Shown: positions 45,611-57,698 of the stretch, piece by piece | Position numbering within the stretch: the first letter of the stretch is position 1 | Layout: every line of letters starts with the position of its first letter | DNA from: Voacanga thouarsii | Taxonomy: Eukaryota > Streptophyta > Magnoliopsida > Gentianales > Apocynaceae | NCBI GenBank assembly: GCA_026120185.1 | Contig: JANUWF010001719.1 | Location: 3,062,501-3,126,500, forward strand | DNA length: 64,000 nt | Direction of reading: 5' to 3' | Translations under genes and position numbers: made by a program | The notes under the pieces: model-generated | Seen by the model: the letters and a program-made list of their open reading frames with translations, nothing else | Database searches by the model: none | What the model was told of the DNA's origin: nothing

Positions 45611-46095
45611 TTCCTACAGGATACACAGACTCAGACTTCCAGGCGGATAAGGATGAGAGAAAATCCACTAGTGGATATGTCTTCACCTTGTCTGAAGGAG
45701 CAATTTCATGGAGGAGTATCAAGCAATCTTGTATTGCTGACTCAACCATGGAAGTTGAGTATGTGGCAGCTTCGGAGGCGTCCAAGGAAGCAGTCTGGCT
45801 CCGGAAGTTTCTTTCAGAACTCGGAGTTGTACCACATATGGACAAACCGGTTGTGATGTATTGCGACAACACTGGAGCAGTGTCACAATCTAAGGAGCCT
45901 CGGAACCACAAGAAGGGGAAACACATCGAGAGGAAGTACCACCTGATCCGGGATTTCATCCAGAGACGGGAAGTCGTGGTGGAGCATATTACCTCAGAAA
46001 ACAATCTAGCAGACCCATTCACCAAGCCTTTGGCTGAGAGAGTCTTCAAGAGACACTTAGACGCCATAGGGGTGGGCACCTATGGACTTACCTAA
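45583..46095 (+). pseudogene. E1 RNase H and polyprotein C-terminus
   Basis: An open 170-codon segment with the conserved YTDSDFQADKDERKSTSGYVF start, the SCIADSTMEVEYVAASEASKE active-site region, YCDNTGA, and the C-terminal NNLADPFTKPLAERVFKRHL. It ends GTYGLT followed by stop, 12 bases before the polypurine tract. It is intact in itself and separated from the reverse transcriptase frame only by a shift near 45530. Confidence 0.9.
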
Positions 46096-46117
46096 TCTTA
46101 GAGTGCAAGTGGGAGAT

Positions 46118-48163
46118 TGTTGTATTGTATGCCCTCTTAGACTAGGTTTCTGATGTAAAATCGAATTATTTAATAAAAGAATTTATTTTCAGAAATTGTT
46201 TGTGAATTTACTTTTTGTTTGTGCACGATTTTCGTTTGGAACAGACCCATTGTGTTTAAATAAGTGATCCATGTGAATGGTGGTCTTTCACAGTAAGGTA
46301 TGGATCACGGGTTATTTAACACATAAACATTTGTTCTTAACCTATTGATGAGACTGGGAACCTCATCATGTTTAGGTTATTATGTTATGAATTCCAAATG
46401 GGGAATGGCTTACCTTTAGCCAATGGGTAGTCCACTCACTTCATGACATAAGCGTATTTCGAATACGTAGAACAGGACCTGTAGTAGTGGTTTCTCAAAG
46501 TACTATATGGTAGAAACCTAGACTACTACCGCTACAGCGTGGACTAGTACTCTACGACTTGAGTATGAGTTGGTGGTCTAGCGAAGCTGGAAGCATATAC
46601 TTTGATTTGCTGTAGTTGAGGTTCTATCATAGGGCCAATATACTTGCATGTTGGGTATGTGTGACTAGTTAGTTAAGACAAACTTATACAAGATAGTTTC
46701 TGCACTATATCACCCCTTGTGGTTGTCCGAATGGTCTAAATTATCCAGGGCCCTGGGAAACATGACTTGGATGTTTGCTTTAGGGTAGCTCCCTTGGAAA
46801 GCGGAAACACTCCAGGAAGTCGTGGATCATTGGACTAGAAGCCTAATGATGGTAGATGTCATTTAGAGGGGTGTTAGTACACTTCTTCCTCTCTAAGTGT
46901 ACGGCGATATGTAGAGGGGTATTTTAGTCATTTCACCTGTAGGTCGGAGACTTTGCTAACGCAGCATTGTCCTTGGGGTCAATATTTCCTTATGGTGATA
47001 TTAGGAAATATTTAAAATGCAAAATACAGCTATTTATATAGCAGGGGTATTTTGGTCATTTTAGCAGCCAAGGCGATGTGTCTTTTTGGTCCTCGGGATA
47101 GCCCGTAAGTCCTAACTATTTTTGGGTTGAGGAATTGGTCTCAGTTGAAGAGGATTTTATTTTATTTTGTTTTATTTTATTTTATTCAGGAAGTCTAATT
47201 TATTATTGGATTGGAATAAAATAAATAAATAAATAAATAAAATAGGAGTTGAGAGAAATTAATTATCTAGTTTATTTGGTTAACTAATTATTCAGGGCCT
47301 AGGTCCAATATGAATAATTAAGAAATAAACCTGGGCTTAAACTAGGGGAAATAATTAATGTTTAATTATTTATCGGGTTATTTGTATAGGCCCAAGAAAT
47401 AAATAATTAAAGATTAATTATTATGGTTCATTTGGGCTCATTAATTATTTATTGGGTTACTTATGTAAGCCCAGAAAATAAATAATTAATATTTATTATT
47501 TTGGGCCTTTTGGGTCCAAGAAAAATAATAAATATTTATCTGGCCCAATAGCTTGGACTTTAGGGTTTTTTCCAGATACGGTTAAGAGGAGTTTAAGGTT
47601 AAGCCAAACTGTTTCTCAGAATAACATCCGGGTATTTTGAAATCCCGGGGAGATGTTTATCAGAGATTGAGAGACCTAATTTATGCTAAATATAAACAAC
47701 TCTTTGAAAGGGAAAAAAACCCTAATTTTCTTTCACAAAGCCACAAGACTCACGTCACTCACGTGAGTCTCTCTCTCTCAAGGTCTCTCTCATTCTTCTT
47801 GTTTTTCCCTTATTCTTTGCTAACCAATAGCGAGCGAACCAAGGAGAATTGAGACCGTTTCTCTTTCCCATTGTGTTCACCAACTAGAGGTTAGGCTGAG
47901 GAATATCCCGAGAGTTGGAGAGCTAAGCGTTAATGCAAACAAGGCGGAGTAGAAGGCTAGCGGGTGTTCAACCAGAAGCTCCTTCAAGTGGACAAAGTGA
48001 AGCGATTCCAGTCGTTCAATCCGCTCTTACTCAACCTAGAAGGGTTAAGGAGCGCAAATGTATGATCTTCAAGCTTCCGCATGGCCTTTATGGCTTGCGT
48101 TTTAATTTTTCTCCAATTCATTTTGGCACGGTGCATGCTCCCCTGTTTCTGCGTTTTCCATCA
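46118..48163 (+). repeat. E1 3' LTR
   Basis: 2046 bp, TGTTGTATTG...CCATCA, followed by GAAAT. Its copy of the leader exon (47933-48059) is open through MQTRRSRRLAG, but its donor reads AAAT/GTATGA. Confidence 0.95.
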
Positions 48164-49073
48164 GAAATAACATGTAAAAAGTTTATTTTTAGAGCATGTC
48201 TATTTTATTTAATTTTGTGATCAAATGCACAAAGGTTTTTGAGAAATTAATTTTTCTCTAGATAAAACAATTAAGGAAAACGTTTTTAAAATGGAACTAA
48301 GTAATTTAAAAATAAATTCATGATTTATTCTTCCAAAGGGTTTTATCCTTAACATGGAGAATAATTTTAAATTTAAATATTTTAAATTTAGTTTCTAGAA
48401 AAATTGTTTTAACTTAAGTAGTGAAATAAAAATTCATAATTTATTTTCTTAAAGGATTTTATCCTTGACATAAAGAATAATGAGTGAATTTTTGAGTTTT
48501 TCGCTAAAGTTAATAAAAACTAATTAATTTTAAAGAAATATTTTTCCTAAAGACCTATTTTTTCTTAAAAGATTAAGCGGGCGAGGGGTTCTAACAGCCC
48601 CACAGCTTCTATCATAGATTCCGATTAGAGATTATGGCTTTTCTCGTGTCATTCTAAGCATGACCCCCTATATGATGAATTTTTACAAGAATCTAGAACT
48701 AACGGAGGAATTGTAATTAAAGTCTAGGATATGTATTAGTATTGGCCAGCCTATCATTAGAGGCATTAATGTTGGATAATCCGTAAATAGTGAGAGTAGT
48801 GACCATTCTAGCGATGAAACTATTTCTGGATCATTACCTATTAACAAAGTTTAATTTATGATGGTTATAAACTTAACTTAGAAAATTATTAACCTTCCTA
48901 CAAAGCCCTGTCAATTTTTCAAAGAGCCAAAATTTTCATATTTTTTATAATAGTTTTAATAGGATAACTATATTATGTAAATAATATGATGTTTTAAATG
49001 TGTATTTTTTATTTATTTTTTCAAAAAAAATATTTTTCTGAATGAAGTTTTTTTTTTTTTCAAATCAACAGAA

Positions 49074-52000
49074 ATGTCTGGTTTCAATCCTTTGTTCATT
49101 ATTCTCAAGAAGAATAAGTTAATTGGACCTAACTATATGAATTGAAAAAGGAATATTAATATAGTACTCACTGTGGAGAAGTACAAGTATGTTCTAACTG
49201 ACTCTTATCTTGAAATTGGGAAAGATTCCATGGATCAGGATCGTGAGGCTAAGAAGGCATGGAAGAAAGCTGATAAAATGGCTCGATACTATATGTTAGC
49301 TTCTATGTCTAATGTTCTCCAGTCTAAATACAAAAACATGCCTACTGTATACGACATCGATGTATTATTGCACACAATGTTTGTGACAAGAGTCAGCCAA
49401 TAAGGCAGGAAGTTCTTAGAGCAATCATGAATACTAGGATGGCTAAAGGGGCATTAGTTCGCGAGTATATGCTTAATATGGTTGTTCACTTCGAGGAGGC
49501 TGAGGTCCTAGGGGTAACAATTGATGCTAATAGCCAAATTGACATAGTTCTTGAGATTTTCCCAATTTCATATTTTCAATTCAAGTTAAATTATAACATG
49601 AACAAGTTTAATATTTCTTTGCCAAAGTTGATGAAAGAACTCCAGGCCATTGAGAAAATAATGATGCTTGAGTTAAAGATTTTGGTTACTTGTTCTGGTT
49701 CATATTCTAGAATTGGGCCTAAGCCCAAGATGTTCAAGAAGAAGAAGGTCCAGAACAACGCAAGAGCCCAGTTTAAGGGATCCAAACCCGGTCTGTCCAA
49801 GTCCAATGCCAAGATGAAGGGCAAGTGTTTCAAGTGTGGCAAGAAGGGACACTTCAAACAGGATTATCCGGACTTCTTGGTCAAGCTCTCCTCAGGTATT
49901 ACTCTATACATAGAGTCTATATTGATAGTTGGGTCATCATCTATTTGAATTGTTGATTCTGGAGGCACTAACCATATCTATAACTCTTTACATGGGTTTA
50001 GCAAGATAAGACGACTTAGTAGAGGAGAGCATGCACTCAGAGTGGACAACAAAGTACAAGTATGGGCCAAAGTAGTAGGAGGTTTGGAGTTTTTATTTGA
50101 TTGTAATATGATTTTAGTTTTAAAAGATATTTTATATGTTTCTAATTTTAAACAGAATTTGACTTCAATTTCAAGATTAATTAATCAATGATATTGTGTT
50201 TCTTTCTATTCTGGTATTTCAATAAATAGAAATGAAAATATTATTTATTTTAGAAATATGTATAAGAATATTTTCTATATTAATCTTATTAATTGTCAAA
50301 TAAATAATATTCAGACGAAACCTAATGATAAGAATAGAAATGTCACATCAAAGAACTTTTATTTATGGCACTTGATTTATGACATATAAATCTTAACCGA
50401 ATTCAGAGGTTAATCCAAAATGAATTTTTTGACTCATTGAAATGGGAGAAATGATCTCAGTATGAATCTTGTCTTATGGATAACATGACCAAAAGGTCCT
50501 TTATCAAAAGGAAAAAAGTGCCAAGGAAATATTAAATTTAGTTTATACTGATATTTGTGGTCCTATTCACCTATTAGAGGAGGTTATGAATACTTCATCA
50601 TATTCATAGATGATTACACACGTTTTAGTCATGCTTTCTTGATAAGACATATGTCTGAATCATTTGATAAATTTAAGGAGTTTAAGACTGAGGTGGAGCG
50701 TCAAACATGTAAAATAATAAAAAAGCTAAGATTGGATCGTGGTGGAGAGTATCTTTTTGGTGAATTCAAGAACTATTTGGTATATTAGGGTATAGTATCT
50801 CAGATAACTGCACTTGGGACTCCCTACCATAATGGAGTAGCTGAGAAAATAAATAAAACATTGATGGAAATATTCAGAAGCATGATAAGTCATGCAACTC
50901 TTCCTATTTAATTTTGGGGATATGCTCTAGAAACAACAGCATATATTATGAACTTAGTACCTTCTAAATCAATACCTAAGACACCCTATGAGATGTGGAT
51001 TGGACGAAAGCCCAGTATGAATCATCTCAAGTTATAGAATTGTCCAGTATATATACTGACTATAGGAAGTAAGTTAGACCTAAAATCAAAATTGTGTTAC
51101 TTCGTAGGGTATCCAAAAGAAACAAGGGATGGATACTTTTACAATCCCCAACAGCAAAAGGTACTTATTAGTACTCATGCTAGGTACTTCGAAGATGAAT
51201 AAATTGTATCCACTAAGGTTTCAAGTAAGGTAGAATTGGAAGAAAAGTTGAGTGACACTTCAACTTCTAGCACCCCGATTGAGGAACCTAAAGAGGCATA
51301 ATTAGATGTTCCTATATAAAGTGAACCACGTCATAGTGGGAGGATATCTAGGGTTCTGAAAAGATGGACTGGAGAAGCCTTTGAAGTAGTCTCTAACAAT
51401 CAAGAACAAGATCCCACTAGATACGATGAGTCCATTGCTGATGTTGATGTAGACAAATGACAAGTAGCAATGGATATCGAGATTGAATCTATATATCTCA
51501 ATTAAGTCTGGGATTTATCACTATGCCTGAAAGGATTAAACTCATAGGGTTCAGTGGGTATACAAGAATAAAAGAGGTACAGATGGAAAAGTGGAAACCT
51601 TTAAAGTAAGGTTGGTTGCAAAAGGTTGTACTCAGAAAGATAGGATCGTTTATGATGATACCTTTTCACCTATTGCCATGTCCAAACACATTCTCTTAGC
51701 CATCATATGTCATTATGACTACGAGATATGGCCAAATGGATGTCAAGACAGCCTTTCTTAATGGTTATTTTAATGAAGATATCTATATGACCCAACCTGA
51801 AGGCTTTATTGCGAAAGGCCAAGAGCATATAGTCTGTAAGCGTAAAAGTCTATTTATGGACTTAAACAGGCATCACGAGCATGTGACATATATTTTGATG
51901 AGACTGTAAAGTTATATGGATTCATACAAAGCGTGGATGAACCATGCATGTATAGAAAAATAGATGGTAACGTGTCTTTTATAGTACTTTATGTGGACGA

Positions 52001-52980
52001 CATCCTACTTATTGGAAATGATGTAGGGACATTGTCATCCATAAAAGTTTAGGTATAAAGCCAATTTAGCATAAAAGATATGGAAGAAGATAGCGACATT
52101 CTTGGAGTAAAGCTTCTTAGAGATAGGAAGCAAAAAATGTTAGACTTATCCCAATTTACTTATATTAACAATCTATTGGCTAAGTTTAGAATGGATCTGT
52201 GTAAATGGGCAATTAAACCCTTTTGGTACGGATTAGCCTTATCTTTCAAGTAATGTCCTAAGACACAGGAAGAAATGAAAAGGATGAGTAGAATTCCTTA
52301 TGTCTCGGCAGTGGGAAGTCTCATGTATATCATACTTTGTATAAGGTCAAATATCTGTTTTGCAGTAGGCATGATTAGCAGGTAACAGTCAAACTTAGAG
52401 GAAGAACATTGGAAAGCTGTAAAGATATTCTCAAGTATCTGAAGGGAACAAGGAATTATATGCTTGTTTACAGGGCCAATGACTTAGTTCCTACCGATTA
52501 CACGGACTCAGACTTCCAGGTGGATAAAGATGAAAGAAAATTTATTAGTGGATATGTTTTCACTTTGCCTGGAAAGGCTATTTCACGGAGAAGTATTAAA
52601 AAATCTTGCACTGCTGATTCTACCATAGAAGTTGAGTATGTGGCAGTTTCAAAAGTTTCTAAGGAAGCAGTTTGGATCCGAAAGTTCTTCACAGAATTTG
52701 GAGTTGTGCCACAAATGAATAGGTCCATAATTATATATTGTGACAATTCTAGAGTTGTGTCACAATGTAAAGAGCCAAGAAACCACAAGAAGGGCAAATA
52801 CATTGAGAGGAAGTATCACTTGATCCAAGAGTTTATATAGAAACGGAAGAGAGTGGTTTACCAGATTTCTCTACAAATAATCTGGCGGGCCCATTTACGA
52901 AGCCTTTGACATAGAAGGTGTTTAAAGAACACTTAGATGTTATAGGGGCAGGTACATATAGACTATCATAATCCATTCAG
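49074..52980 (+). pseudogene. E2 gag-pol, copia, decayed
   Basis: Gag starts MSGFNPLFIILKKNKL right after TCAACAG-AA. A TGA replaces Trp at about 49144. The zinc knuckle CFKCGKKGHFKQDY (near 49828) has lost its last Cys. The protease site reads DSGGTNH (49958). The integrase includes FIDDYTRFSHAF (50605) and NGVAEK (50833). Reverse transcriptase includes MDVKTAFLNGYFNEDIYMTQPEGF (51730-51810) and YVDDILLIGN (51990), so the catalytic motif is preserved. RNase H is open at 52409-52840 (YTDSDFQVDKDERKF, CTADSTIEVEYVA). Numerous stops and frameshifts rule out function. It is the most divergent of the related copia elements here. Confidence 0.85.
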
Positions 52981-52994
52981 TGCAAGTGGGAGAA

Positions 52995-54823
52995 TGTTAT
53001 AATATATGCCAAAATGGCCTATGTATTTCTGTATTTTGAAAATTAATAAAAGTTTTATTCATTAATGGTTATTTGTTTACATATATTGCACATTAAGGTT
53101 TAAATGTGTTAGTAAGTAATCTACGTAGTTGGATTGTACTTTCACAGTAAGGTGTAGATTATGGGTTACTAACACATAAGCAAAAAATTATTTTTGATCA
53201 ATTGATGGAGTTGGACACTTCATCAAGGTTTAGATTATTACACTATGGTTTCTAAATGGGGAATAGTTTACCTTTAACCAGTGAGTAGTCCACTATGTAG
53301 AATTGGACCACGCGATAATAATCTTTATAAAAGTATTAAAAGAAATAAAGATTAGTTTATCTAGCTACTGCGTGGACGAGTACCCTAAGACTTGAGTATA
53401 AGTTGGTGATCTTGTGAAGCTATACTTAACACTTTGATGTATGTTGGGTGAGGTCTTATCGCAAGGCCAATAACTTTGTACATTGAGTACATGACTCTAG
53501 TTAATTAAGACAAGCTTATACAATAGAGTTTTTATACTTTATTACGTAAAGAAATCACTCATTTGTGATTGTCCGAGATAATCTAATGATTTAGAGTCCT
53601 GAAAAACATGACAAAGTATATACACTTTTGGGTAGCTTCCTATAATAAGTGGATATATATTGAAAGTTATGGATTATCGGACTAGCTATCAAAGGATGAT
53701 AGATGTCAATAAGAAAAATGTTAGTGTATTTTTCCTTTCTCAATGATGGGTGTTACGTAAAAGGGGTATTTTCGTCGTTACACTAGTAAATCGAAGACAC
53801 TGCACTTGCAATATTATTCTCGGAGTCAATATTTTTATATGATGATAAATGAAATATTTAAAATAATAAAATACTGATATTTATTAGTAGGGGTATTTTA
53901 AACATTTTAGTAGTCAAGAATAATATGTCTTTTGGTCCCAGAGTAGTTCAAATAACTTTAGTAAATTTATTTACTATATGAGTTTATTGAGTAAATTTAT
54001 TATTAGAAGAATTATTTCAGAAGTCCAATTAATTATTTATTTAGGTTGGAATAATAATTGTACCAATTGAATTAATTATTTTAGGTAATTTTATATTGGG
54101 CTCAAGTGGTTTAATTAATTAATAAAAGAACTAATTTAAATAAATAACTTATTAATTAATTATATTGGTTAATTTGTATTAGACCCAAGTAAATTAATTA
54201 ATTAATAAGAGAGCTAATTAATTAATTTTGAACTAATTAAGAAAAACCTTGACCCATCAAGGTTTATATCTAGCGGCTAGAAGGTTTTAATAACCTAAGG
54301 TAGCCACCACATGATTAAGAATAAGGAAAGGAAGAAAAAACGTAGGTCGGTTTTTTGGTTTTGGAGAAGGAAAAGGAAAGCTATTGGTTAATTAAGTAAT
54401 GGTTCTTTCTACTCTAAAGGATTGATCGAAACTATAACAAAAAAGCTTTCATTTTTTTCCTATGAAAACAAAAACGAGGCCACCGTTTCCTTTTGGTCGT
54501 TTTTCCTTTACCGTTTTAGCTCTTCCATTTTTCTTCCAATCTTCTTCAGTTCTACTTTCAGTGAAAGAGGTCCATAGAGCTTTGAGAATACTCTGGAAAG
54601 TCAAGAACTAGCAAATGTGGTAAATATTTGATGTGAAGGAGCTGACAGTTAGTTAGTATACTCGCGGAACAAGTAGACATTCCTGTTCAAGAAGCGTCGT
54701 CGAACATGAATCTAACTCTAGTTATTCAAGTAAAACGCCCTAAAAGTAAATATTCTTAAACTTTAACTCGAAAAAAATGTTAATTTGTTATCTTTCGCTA
54801 CGTATTTTTCTTGCAATCCTTCA
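52995..54823 (+). repeat. E2 3' LTR
   Basis: 1829 bp, TGTTATAATATATGCC...ATCCTTCA, pairing with 35641-37503. It is clearly more diverged from its partner than the E1 LTRs are from each other, with several indels, so E2 is older than E1. Confidence 0.85.
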
Positions 54824-54828
54824 ATTTT

Positions 54829-55337
54829 TCCACCCACGAATGGCTCAATTAATTGCTCTATCAGCAAGACATAGTTAATTGCAGGTCCTAAACTATCGTA
54901 CTTAATATAAGACATATTTTCATATACAACAGGCAAATAAGGCTTAGCAATTGAGGTATTTGAGGGTGAGCCCTTCTCTCGTCGAGCAGTAGTGACCTTA
55001 CTGTATTGTAGATTTTGCAAACCTACTCAACGTTCGGTTGGGGGTGTTGTCGCTATCGGCATATTTCTCCTTAGTGCTGTCAACGTCTGTAATTCATTCG
55101 CAACATTAGTATGAAGACTATTGCAAACTGCTGAATGAGATTTTGTATTAACTCACCTGTACTCTCATTAAATTACTGTTAGATGGCTGTTAGAGAAATG
55201 GGAGATGCAATAGTTGTGATGGAAATGGAGTTTTGGCAAACATCTTCTTGTTGACCTTCCTCTTCATGAGCACAACTGCATAAACTATGGAAAGGGCTCA
55301 TTTCAAAGTGATACGATTCTTGACACCAAACAATATT
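54829..55337 (-). pseudogene. Ty3/gypsy gag N-terminal part and leader (E0)
   Basis: Continuation of the E0 gag on the far side of E2. The minus strand is open at about 55020-54829 and ends with YDSLGPAINYVLLIEQLIEPFVGGKIEG before the insertion. To the right is leader sequence down to TGGTGTCAAGAATCGTATCA (about 55329-55310), placed like a primer-binding site next to the LTR at 55338. The primer tRNA is not identified. Confidence 0.5.
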
Positions 55338-55787
55338 TGCTATGAACACTTCAGTTGGCCAGATTGACTAAATAGCAAGTTCTTAGCTAGGCTAACTCCC
55401 ATGAACTTTAGATGGGATAACTAACACAGAAAAAACTAATTCAAGAATAGGCTATTCTAGAAATGAAGGAAAGTTCATATACAAATTGGAAATCTAGAAA
55501 AAGATATTCCTTTACTTGATCAAATAGACAAACTCCAAAAATACATGCAATTTCTACTAATCCAATGGAGTATTTTGAGGCTAAATTGAACAAAAACTAA
55601 GAATTAAAGCTGAACAAGAATGTAAATGAAAGCAATAAAGTTAAATTTACTGAAGAAATTCAAAAAGATGGAAATGAAAAAAATTACTACGTTTTTCTTA
55701 GAGGTGCTTGATTGGATTTGCCTTGATTTATGTCTTTTTTTCCTTTCCCACTTCTGTTAAACCTGCCAATTCTTATAACACCTTACT
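55338..55787 (-). repeat. E0 5' LTR (minus orientation)
   Basis: TGCTATGAACACTTCAG at its left end and TTATAACA at its right end, pairing with 3811-4270 over about 440 bp. In the minus direction it precedes leader and gag, as a 5' LTR should. Confidence 0.6.
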
Positions 55788-57650
55788 CTAACACACTTTT
55801 AGAAATAGGAGAGATCATGCATTGCATAGCATACTATGTGTGCGATTGAACTTTTGAAATATCTATGCGTGCTTGGTGTCTAATGTGTAACTGAGGCTTA
55901 TTAGAGTGATTTGGGTGAATGCAAGGGAATTGCATAATATATGCCTAAATCTTGACTCGTGTTTAGTATTATATATTATGGTGTGAGTGGTAGGTGAAAA
56001 TGATTTTGTGTGTACAAGGAAACACAAGGTCCAGTGTGATATAGTGGTTAGAGTTTTGAGCTTAATGTCCTGAGTTTGAAGTCCAGCTTCTACTAAATTT
56101 TCTTAATCCTTTGATTTTGTCTTTCTCTTGGCCGATTTTCCACTCTTAACCAGATGCTATTTTATAAATTATAACCTCCCAAAATTAAGGATTTCGATTA
56201 CACAAGATTAAAGGATAAACGCCAGTTTTATTCCCTTAATTTAGCTACCATTTATCTCATGATTTTCATTTTGGAACCTATGTTTCCAAATCTTTTCCTA
56301 TCCAATATTGTGCTTTGATAATTCCAATAACTGTGCATCATATTTAGCAATGAAAAATTAGATGAGACCTTGTTTCCTTTTAAAGCTGGCTGCCACTTTT
56401 TGAACTACTAAATTCATAGAGTTTCTGGATTTGGAAATAGCAACTAAATCACCTTGATTTTTGAATTCCTAAAATCTCTCTTCAGATTACTCAATTGAAC
56501 GGACGTCAGATTTCTCTATCCATTTTCGGCCACTACACTTTCTCATCTCTCCTTAATTAGTTTTCCTCTGGTTTGCATAAGGGGCAGCCTAAATATAGGG
56601 GGACTCTTTAATTTAAGAATTTTCAAAATTTGAATATTTACCATATTTTCTTCAATTTCAAAGGCTTAAGATGCTCCTATAATCACTTTTAGAATCTCTC
56701 CCCTTGATATTGTACTTTATCAAATTAACTAGATTATTAGCTCACAAAACACATTCACTTGCTCTGGAGACTTTTGGCCATTCCCTCCCTATACTCACCA
56801 AAGTCGACACGCACACCCAACTCTCAAACCTTTTGGCCTTCTTTCATTCTCTCAAGAAGAAACCGAAACACCCACAAACTGGCGTTTATCCTAATTAGAA
56901 GTTTTATAAGTATTGAATCATTCTAATAGGTTTGAGTAGTTTTATTTAATTTGGGTTTCAATTGCAGTTTTGTTATAAAGATTTCTGGTTCTCGAATGGG
57001 TCGACATTCCCAACTCATTTTGAGTTATGTAAGTAGACGGAATGTTATACTTTTGGTCATGGTATGGTATCTCTGCTTATTTGTTCATAGCATATCATGG
57101 GAACGTGAGGAATTTGAATCCGAGGCAATCGCTTGATAGCTTTTCCTTAAGAGTCCTAGATTGGCAAGGTAGTCCTTGGTCGCCTTAGCTGTTCTGTATA
57201 TCCACAGCCGTCTATTCCCTCTACAGGTCTCTAAATAATTGATTTATTCACATACTTTGCAAATATTAAACCTATTTAGACAAAATTTGCCTTCTATAAA
57301 GCATAGAAACAAAGATCATATTACTTTTCTTATTTAAAAAAGAGAACACACACAAATTATATATATATTCAATTCGAAATATATTAGGAGATTAATTTTT
57401 ATACAAAATGTTTAAAAAAAACAATACTTTTGCACCACAAATGATAAATTAGATTTTAAAAAAATTAAATTCCAATGGAAACTATCATATCAAGTAGCTA
57501 GGATTTAAATTTTAACCTAAAGAAGGAGTTGCAATGCATTTGTAACTATACAACCTAATATGACATTTTCTTTTCAAATCTTTTTATTTCTCTATTTCTA
57601 TGCATGCTTTTCGTTTTTTAACATGTTTAGAGCCGTTTTTATACAAAACT
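55788..57650. other. Intergenic DNA, no supported gene
   Basis: Short open frames at 56704-56898 and 56951-57136 have no recognisable similarity and no splice context I would trust. Apart from the SINE-like segment, nothing is assigned. Confidence 0.45.
56026..56110 (+). repeat. tRNA-like/SINE-head candidate
   Basis: TGTGATATAGTGGTTAGAG resembles a Pol III A box, and GAGTTTGAAGTCC, about 25 nt later, resembles a B box (GGTTCGANNCC). The ends do not pair into an acceptor stem and no anticodon arm is evident, so this is not a functional tRNA. The tRNA-derived head of a plant SINE is the best guess. Confidence 0.35.
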
Positions 57651-57698
57651 CCATCCCTCCCCCCCCCGCCCGCCACCCCCTCCCCCCTTTTTTTTGGG
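57651..57698. repeat. C-rich tract followed by T tract
   Basis: Runs of C (up to nine) separated by single T, G or A, then eight T. The minus strand has four or more G runs and could form a G-quadruplex. Confidence 0.8.

Larger units (their letters stand above)
38331..48163 (+). mobile_element. Copia element E1, structurally complete, 9833 bp
   Basis: Two 2046-bp LTRs, a tRNA-iMet primer-binding site at 40380-40391, a long leader, gag-pol, a polypurine tract (AAGTGGGAGAT at 46107-46117) and an exact GAAAT duplication. By hand count the LTRs differ at about 45 positions (about 98% identical), so it is the youngest insertion visible here. It lies in the leader of E2. Lineage: TNT1/BARE-like copia with long LTRs and leader; the exact clade is not settled. 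Confidence 0.95.
35641..54823 (+). mobile_element. Copia element E2, interrupted by E1
   Basis: LTRs at 35641-37503 and 52995-54823, primer-binding site, leader, gag-pol and polypurine tract (AGTGGGAGAA before 52995) are all in plus orientation. E1 sits in the leader. Without E1 and its duplicated pentamer, E2 is about 9.35 kb. Flanking pentamers are GTTTT (35636-35640) and ATTTT (54824-54828), a likely target duplication with one mutation, and the flanks on both sides belong to E0 gag. Confidence 0.85.

Noticed and set aside
45591..46079. 162-codon minus-strand frame opposite E1 RNase H
   Set aside because: It is antisense to a clear RNase H domain and is a shadow of its codon use.
56026..56110. 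Functional tRNA gene
   Set aside because: A-box and B-box-like segments are present, but no acceptor stem or anticodon arm pairs; it was kept only as a SINE-head candidate.
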